Positions 5,788 to 9,776 of a DNA stretch of 9,776 nt are shown piece after piece. This DNA comes from DASXSB01 sp036506275 (lineage in GTDB: Bacteria > Methylomirabilota > Methylomirabilia > Rokubacteriales > CSP1-6): positions 1-9,776 of the forward strand of contig DASXSB010000094.1 of assembly GCA_036506275.1 (NCBI GenBank), read 5' to 3'. The notes beneath the pieces were generated by a model. That model was given only the letters and a program-made list of their open reading frames with translations, was not told the origin of the DNA and searched no databases. The translations under genes were made by a program, and so were the position numbers. The number at the start of each line of letters is the position of its first letter. The stretch's first letter is position 1.

Positions 5788-7331
5788 CGCGGCGGCGTGT
5801 ACTCCTTCAACAGCCAGTCGATGATGGCGCCGTCGTCGACCGGGTCCCGTGCGCTCTCGTTGCGCGCGGGGGCGGCGGCCGGCTTCGCGGCGGGCGCCGC
5901 CGGCGCACTGGCGGCGCCGGCCTTCGGCGTCGCGGCGGCTTGACTGGTGGCCGCCGCCTTCGGTGCCGCCGCGGACTGCACTCCGGGGTCACGCGTGGGG
6001 GACGTGCTCGTGTCGGCCTTCGGCCCCGCCTCGGGCGTCGCCTTGGCGGCGGCGGTCGAGGCCCTGGGGGCGGCGCGTTCCGGCGGTCGCGATTCGACGT
6101 CGGCGGGAGGCTTCGCCCGCGCGGCCGGAGGCGTCGCGAGGACGGGCGACGCCGACAACGACTCCGTGGCGACGACGCCGGCCGCCGATCGCGCTTTCTG
6201 CGCGTCGCTCCCCGCGCCCGCGCCGGGAAGCGGCGCCGGTGACGTGACCGCAACCGGCGGCGCGACCGGGGCCGGTAGCGGGCGCTTGGCGGGCGACGGC
6301 GTCGGCACTTCGGACTTGGAGACGGGGATCGGCAGCGGCTCGCCGACGACGGCCGCGCGCTCGACGAGCGGGCGCGGACCGTCGCCCCGTCGCGCCGAGT
6401 ACAGGGAGCCGGCGGCCACGAGGGCGACGCCGGCGATCAGGGCCGCCACCTTCACCGTGCGCGGTCCCGGCACGAAGCGCCGCGCACCCGACGCGCTTGC
6501 GTTTTGATTCGCCGTCTCGATCGCGATCGTCGCCGCCAGGTCCTCCTCGTCCGCCGACCAGCCGAGGTTGCGCGCGCACTCGGCGATCACGGTCGATTCC
6601 GTCAGGAGCGGGCGTCGGCGCGACACCTCGTCGAGCGCGCTCGCGCACAGCGCGTTGACGGCGCCGGGGAGACCGCCCGACCACGCCGCGATCGCCTGCA
6701 GCGCCGCCGACGTGAAGAAGTTCTGCTCGGCGACGGTGGCATCGCGCAGCCGCTCGCCGATGTAGTCCGCGACCTCGTCCGCCGACAACGCGCGCAGGTG
6801 CACGGTGGTCCGGATCGCCGCCAGCAACCGACCGTCGGCTTCCCGGAGAACGCTGTAAAGGCCGTAATCGCCGGCGAGGAGAACGGTGACGTCGCCGCGG
6901 CGCCCGCGGGTGGCGGAAGGCGGCGGACCCACGAGCGCAACCAGCACCTGGAACGCCTCCGGCGTGAGCGCGTGCGCATCGTCGACGGCGAGCACGACGG
7001 GCACGCCGTCGACGCGTCCGGCCGCCACGACGTCGCGGAGCCCCTCGATCGTCGCGAGGTCGCCAGCGCCGTTCACGGCCGCGACGACGCCGCCGCCGGC
7101 GGCGACCACGTCCAGGAACACGCCCGCCACCACCGTCTTGCCGCTGCCGGCATCGCCGGTGAGGAGCAGGATCGGCTCGTGCGCGGACGCACCGGCGAGG
7201 AGCGCGGTGAGCGCGTCGCGATGGAGCTTTCCGAGCCACGGCCGGCGCGGCGACGGATCATCGAACGGACCCGGATCAGCGGTGGCGACCACCGTCTCGT
7301 CCACGCTGGGGAGCGGCGCCACGGTGCTCAT
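5784..7331 (-). CDS. Membrane-anchored ExeA/GspA-like AAA ATPase with Ala/Pro-rich tail
   Basis: From the ATG at 7331 the protein has 515 residues. Residues 35-260 form an ExeA-type AAA module: LHRDALTALLAG, Walker A GDAGSGKT (59-66), Walker B PVVLAVDDAHAL (111-122, D117/D118), a sensor strand VTVLLAGDYGLYSVL, then LSADEVADYIGERL and WSGGLPGAVNALC, the winged/lid part typical of ExeA, MshM and DamX ATPases. A single transmembrane helix (294-312, VKVAALIAGVALVAAGSLY) follows and then about 180 Ala/Pro/Lys/Ser-rich residues, ending in a short amphipathic segment with DWLLKEY near the terminus. ExeA and DamX carry peptidoglycan-binding or SPOR domains there; none is visible. The N-terminal ATPase would be cytoplasmic and the tail periplasmic. 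The start overlaps the TAXI stop as ATGA, and the stop overlaps the DinB-fold start. A further 100 upstream codons are open only because they shadow the TAXI gene. Confidence 0.88.
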   Translation of the reverse strand: MSTVAPLPSVDETVVATADPGPFDDPSPRRPWLGKLHRDALTALLAGASAHEPILLLTGDAGSGKTVVAGVFLDVVAAGGGVVAAVNGAGDLATIEGLRDVVAAGRVDGVPVVLAVDDAHALTPEAFQVLVALVGPPPSATRGRRGDVTVLLAGDYGLYSVLREADGRLLAAIRTTVHLRALSADEVADYIGERLRDATVAEQNFFTSAALQAIAAWSGGLPGAVNALCASALDEVSRRRPLLTESTVIAECARNLGWSADEEDLAATIAIETANQNASASGARRFVPGPRTVKVAALIAGVALVAAGSLYSARRGDGPRPLVERAAVVGEPLPIPVSKSEVPTPSPAKRPLPAPVAPPVAVTSPAPLPGAGAGSDAQKARSAAGVVATESLSASPVLATPPAARAKPPADVESRPPERAAPRASTAAAKATPEAGPKADTSTSPTRDPGVQSAAAPKAAATSQAAATPKAGAASAPAAPAAKPAAAPARNESARDPVDDGAIIDWLLKEYTPPR

Positions 7332-8317
7332 TCGCCGAGCATCTGCTTGATGGAGTCCATCACGGGATTGTTGCTTGTACTCTTCGCCGCCGTGGTCGGG
7401 GACCCCGCCTTCCCGAGATATTTCCGCACGCAGTCGTACTGCTCCCAACCCTTCAGCGGATAGTTGAGGTCGACCGTCTTCCACTTCGGATGGCCGTTCT
7501 TGACGAGCCAGGTCTGGTTGTCGGCGACCATCTTCGCGAGCTTCCCGACCGTCTCGCAGTCGCGGCGGCGGAAGTCGAACGAGATCAGGACGGACTTGAC
7601 GGCGACCGTCTCCACCACCGACGGCTGCCACACGTAGGTATCGGCGGGAATCTCCGCGCGTGGATAGAACTCGGTGATGCTCTTGTTCTTGATGGGCACG
7701 AGGGCGAGCCCGTCGGCGGCCGCCACGCCGTCCGCGAACAGCTTCACCGGGTAGCCGGCCACGTAGAACATGGCGTCGATCCGACCCGCCTTCAGCTCGG
7801 CGAGCGCCTGATCGGTGTCGATGGGGACCATCTCCGCCGGCGCCACTTCCGACACGTTGAAGAGCAAGCGCGCGGTGAGATAGGTGCCGCTGCCCTCGCG
7901 GCCGATGGCCACGCGCCGGCCCGCGAGGTCGTCGAAGCTCGTGATGTCGCGCTGGCCGAGCACGTGCACTTCCTCGTTGTAGAGCGGGAACACCATCTTC
8001 GTCTTGCGCGCGATCCGCTTCAGCACGGGATCGGATTGCACGCGCGACACGAAGGCGAGCACGTCGGACTGGACGATGCCGAGCTGCACGCCCGGACGCT
8101 CGTAGACCGCCTGCACGTTCTCGATGGAGCCCTTCGACGTGACGACGCTGAGGTCGAGTCCCTTTTGCTTCGCGAGCGCCTGGAGATTGAGGCCGAACTG
8201 GTAGTAGGTGCCCTTCTCGCCGCCGGTGATGACGCCGAGATCAGCGGCCCCGATCCCAGTGGCGGCAGCGACGACGATCGCGAGCGCCCCGACGAAGCGG
8301 GCGAGGACCTTCCTCAT
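7328..8317 (-). CDS. TAXI-family TRAP-type solute-binding protein
   Basis: This 329-residue periplasmic binding protein has a signal peptide (MRKVLARF, hydrophobic core 8-20, cleavage near A24/A25). TAXI family blocks follow: VITGGEKGTYYQFGLNL (29-45), SKGSIENVQAV, LGIVQSDVLAF, AIGREGSGTYLTARLL (137-152), LKAGRIDAMFYVAGYP and IPADTYVWQPSVVETVAVKS (223-242). TAXI proteins bind small anions such as glutamate or other dicarboxylates and usually feed a fused DctQM membrane protein; none occurs in this window. C254 and C296 could form a disulfide. After the domain, residues 303-329 form a Ser/Thr/Ala-rich linker and a short terminal helix, an extension that may not be part of the binding fold. The start has an ideal AAGGAGG six bases upstream. 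It heads an operon with the AAA ATPase and DinB genes, overlapping the ATPase by four bases. Confidence 0.95.
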   Translation of the reverse strand: MRKVLARFVGALAIVVAAATGIGAADLGVITGGEKGTYYQFGLNLQALAKQKGLDLSVVTSKGSIENVQAVYERPGVQLGIVQSDVLAFVSRVQSDPVLKRIARKTKMVFPLYNEEVHVLGQRDITSFDDLAGRRVAIGREGSGTYLTARLLFNVSEVAPAEMVPIDTDQALAELKAGRIDAMFYVAGYPVKLFADGVAAADGLALVPIKNKSITEFYPRAEIPADTYVWQPSVVETVAVKSVLISFDFRRRDCETVGKLAKMVADNQTWLVKNGHPKWKTVDLNYPLKGWEQYDCVRKYLGKAGSPTTAAKSTSNNPVMDSIKQMLGE

Positions 8318-8323
8318 GAGTTG

Positions 8324-8330
8324 CCTCCTT
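8324..8330 (-). promoter_or_regulatory. Strong Shine-Dalgarno of the TAXI gene
   Basis: AAGGAGG on the minus strand with CAACTC as six-base spacer to the ATG at 8317. It is the best ribosome-binding site in the window, and fits a highly translated periplasmic binding protein followed by coupled, less strongly initiated genes. Confidence 0.85.
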
Positions 8331-8424
8331 GCATTGCCGATTGCGCGGAACGAGATAGACGTCGACGTGGTTCTGAACTGGACGGGGTGGTACTGCGCGG
8401 CTGCCGTGCTGCCAATGCGGGGCG

Positions 8425-8453
8425 ATACTAGGCGCCTCCTCTGCCGCTGTCAA
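8425..8453 (-). promoter_or_regulatory. Sigma70-type promoter of the TAXI-ATPase-DinB operon
   Basis: The minus strand reads TTGACA (8453-8448), a 17-nt spacer and TAGTAT (8430-8425, four of six matches to TATAAT). Both the perfect -35 and the ideal spacing make this the best protein-gene promoter in the window. The start point would be near 8418, giving about 100 nt of leader before the ATG at 8317. The leader includes the palindrome ACGTCGACGT at 8359-8368. Confidence 0.75.
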
Positions 8454-8648
8454 ACCGAAAGACGCGAATCGAATGCACTCCGGCGCCGCCCCGATTGTAA
8501 TTTCGACTAAATCCGCGTCGACGCGGTGTTCGCGGGCTACGATGCCCCCGCTCGGGGTCGGACGGGTACCAGCGCCGCCACCGGAGAGTCAGGTAGCCCT
8601 GCGCAGCGTGCGCGACTTGTGGAAGAATCCCGGCGAGGATCTCGGGAG

Positions 8649-9038
8649 ATGACGTTCACACCCCTCGGGCTCGATCACGTGGTGCTGCGGGTGCGCGACC
8701 AGGCCGCGTCCCAGCGTTTCTACATCGACGTGCTCGGGTGCACCCTCGAGCACGTCAACGAGCGGATCTCGCTCGTTCACCTCCGCTTCGGCGAGCAACT
8801 CATCGATCTCTTGCCGGCACCGGAGGACGGGCCGCCACCGCGGCCCGGGATCGGGATGGACCATTTCTGTCTCTCGATCAAGTGTGACGACCTCGGCGCC
8901 GTCGCCGCCGCCCTGCGGGCGGCCGGCGTGACCGTCGGCGGTGACGTGGCGGAACGGCGCGGTGCCTATGGAACGGGGCCGTCGCTCTACGTCTTCGATC
9001 CGGACGGCTATCAGATCGAGCTCAAGCCGCGACGATAA
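8649..9038 (+). CDS. VOC (glyoxalase/bleomycin-resistance/dioxygenase) superfamily protein
   Basis: From the ATG at 8649 the protein has 129 residues, the normal size of a single-chain VOC protein made of two beta-alpha-beta-beta-beta modules. Module 1 starts LDHVVLRVRDQAASQRFYIDVLG with likely metal ligand H10; module 2 starts MDHFCLSIKCDDLGAVAAAL with H72 and ends YVFDPDGYQIEL with E124, the standard last ligand. The fourth ligand would be E49 or Q50 in LRFGEQLIDLLP. It resembles the small 'virulence-type' VOC proteins of unknown substrate; lactoylglutathione lyase activity should not be assumed. An upstream in-frame start at 8526 would add 41 residues without domain similarity and is not preferred; GAGG lies about 11 bases before the chosen ATG. 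Two bases separate its TAA from the next ATG, so the two genes form an operon. Confidence 0.88.
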   Translation: MTFTPLGLDHVVLRVRDQAASQRFYIDVLGCTLEHVNERISLVHLRFGEQLIDLLPAPEDGPPPRPGIGMDHFCLSIKCDDLGAVAAALRAAGVTVGGDVAERRGAYGTGPSLYVFDPDGYQIELKPRR

Positions 9039-9040
9039 CC

Positions 9041-9776
9041 ATGCCCAAGCCCATCATCTCTGCCGATTCGCACGTCACCGAGCCGCCCGGCACCTACGTC
9101 GATCGCATCGACCGCAAGTTCAAGGACCGCGCGCCGCGGATGGTGCACGATCCCACGCGCGGCGACATGTTCGTCATCGAGGGCCTGGACAAGCCGATCC
9201 CGATGGGCCTCATCGCCGCCGCCGGCAAGCCGGCGGAGTCGCTGACCATCTTCGGCGGGCGCTTCGAGGAGATGCATCGGGGCGGGTGGGATCCGGAGGC
9301 GCGGCTGGCCGAGCAGGACCGCGACGGTGTCAGCGCGGAAGTCCTCTATCCCACCGTCGGCATGATGCTCTGCAACCACCCCGACTTCGATCTGAAGCAC
9401 GCGTGCTTCGAGGCCTACAACCTCTGGATCGCGGAATACTGCGCCGCGCATCCGCGCCGCCTGCTCGGCATCGGCCAGACCGCCATGCGCTCGGTGGAGG
9501 ACGGGATCGCCGACCTCGAGCGCATCGCCGCCCTCGGACTCCGCGGGGTGATGATGCCGGGGAATCCCGCCATCGCGGACTACGACGATCCGATGTACGC
9601 GCCGTTCTACGAGGCCGCCGTCGCCCTCCGCCTGCCCCTGAGCTTCCACATCTTGACCAGCGGTCAGGACACGTTCCGCGCCCGTGGCCCTCGCCTCAAC
9701 GCGTTCATGTCGATCATCCGCGGCTGCCAGGACATCCTGGGCGTCTTCATCTTCGGCGGCGTCTTCGAGCGCCATC
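9041..9776 (+). CDS. Amidohydrolase-2 family metal-dependent hydrolase (3' end outside window)
   Basis: An open frame runs from ATG 9041 to the right edge, 245 codons without stop. It is a TIM-barrel amidohydrolase of the ACMSD-related 'DSH' group: IISADSHVTEPP (5-16) with metal ligands D9/H11 and the characteristic E14, then WDPEARLAEQDRDGVSAEVLYPT (83-105), AYNLWIAEYCAAHPRRLLGIG (125-145), LGLRGVMMPGNP, FYEAAVALRLPLSFHIL with ligand H203, and GVFERH at the edge, which in relatives continues into the segment ending with the catalytic Asp. This catalytic Asp is outside the window. There is no signal peptide, so it is cytoplasmic, unlike the Tat-exported amidohydrolase at 583-2088. Homologues often act in degradation of aromatic or other cyclic carboxylates, and the VOC partner two bases upstream fits a short catabolic operon; the substrate is unknown. 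Confidence 0.92.
   Translation, partial: MPKPIISADSHVTEPPGTYVDRIDRKFKDRAPRMVHDPTRGDMFVIEGLDKPIPMGLIAAAGKPAESLTIFGGRFEEMHRGGWDPEARLAEQDRDGVSAEVLYPTVGMMLCNHPDFDLKHACFEAYNLWIAEYCAAHPRRLLGIGQTAMRSVEDGIADLERIAALGLRGVMMPGNPAIADYDDPMYAPFYEAAVALRLPLSFHILTSGQDTFRARGPRLNAFMSIIRGCQDILGVFIFGGVFERH

Larger units (their letters stand above)
8318..8648. other. 331-bp divergent intergenic region
   Basis: No plausible gene is present here on either strand; short open frames lack ribosome-binding sites and family resemblance. It holds the TAXI promoter (8425-8453), an untranslated leader of about 100 nt for the TAXI operon, a short AT-richer patch around 8493-8513, and two perfect palindromes centred on GTCGAC (8359-8368 and 8513-8526). 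A TACGAT box at about 8537-8542 points toward the VOC gene but has no matching -35, so no promoter is called on the plus strand. Confidence 0.6.

Noticed and set aside
5989..7239. A 416-residue Arg-rich open frame on the minus strand.
   Set aside because: It is a shifted frame of the ATPase gene; composition is almost only Arg, Gly and Ala, with no domain.
5784..7631. A 615-residue form of the ATPase starting inside the TAXI gene.
   Set aside because: The first 100 residues are out-of-frame TAXI sequence; the ATG at 7331 overlapping the TAXI stop is the natural coupled start.
9011..9775. A long open frame on the minus strand at the right edge.
   Set aside because: The plus strand here encodes a clear amidohydrolase; the minus frame has no domain signature.

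Overview
The window is high-G+C chromosomal DNA with strong C/G preference at third codon positions. The gene set is a Tat-exported amidohydrolase, a second amidohydrolase of the 'DSH' type, a TAXI binding protein, an APH-like phosphotransferase, DUF2214, YqeY, DinB and a MauG-like peroxidase. This suits an uncultured soil or sediment bacterium such as Rokubacteria/Methylomirabilota or a deep-branching proteobacterium. That placement is inference from family content; there is no marker gene beyond one tRNA. No phage, transposase, integrase or CRISPR array is visible.

Layout. (1) 1-328, + strand: C-terminal end of a MauG/cytochrome-c-peroxidase family protein. (2) 401-569, - strand: an initiator tRNA-fMet cassette with its own TTGACA promoter and an intrinsic terminator. 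(3) 583-2088, - strand: a 501-aa amidohydrolase with a twin-arginine motif placed unusually far from the N-terminus. (4) 2228-2649, - strand: remains of a secreted cupin that lost its second half. (5) 2673-3155, - strand: a small exported protein of unknown function. (6) 3202-3651, + strand: a four-helix DUF2214 membrane protein, converging on (7) 3659-4702, - strand: an aminoglycoside-phosphotransferase-fold kinase. (8) 4783-5241, + strand: a YqeY protein. (9) 5269-8317, - strand: a tight three-gene operon of TAXI solute-binding protein, membrane-anchored ExeA-like AAA ATPase and DinB-fold protein, with both junctions being ATGA overlaps and a good sigma70-type promoter in front. (10) 8649 to the right edge, + strand: a VOC protein followed 2 bp later by an amidohydrolase that runs off the window.

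The most unusual unit is operon (9). TAXI proteins normally deliver ligand to TRAP membrane subunits, but none are present here. Instead the gene is translationally coupled to an ATPase with one transmembrane helix and a long Ala/Pro-rich tail expected on the periplasmic side, where the TAXI protein would be. Both proteins end in a low-complexity linker followed by a short similar terminal motif. This suggests, without proving, a periplasmic sensing module in which the binding protein signals to the ATPase rather than to a transporter. The remaining genes look like ordinary metabolic and housekeeping functions.
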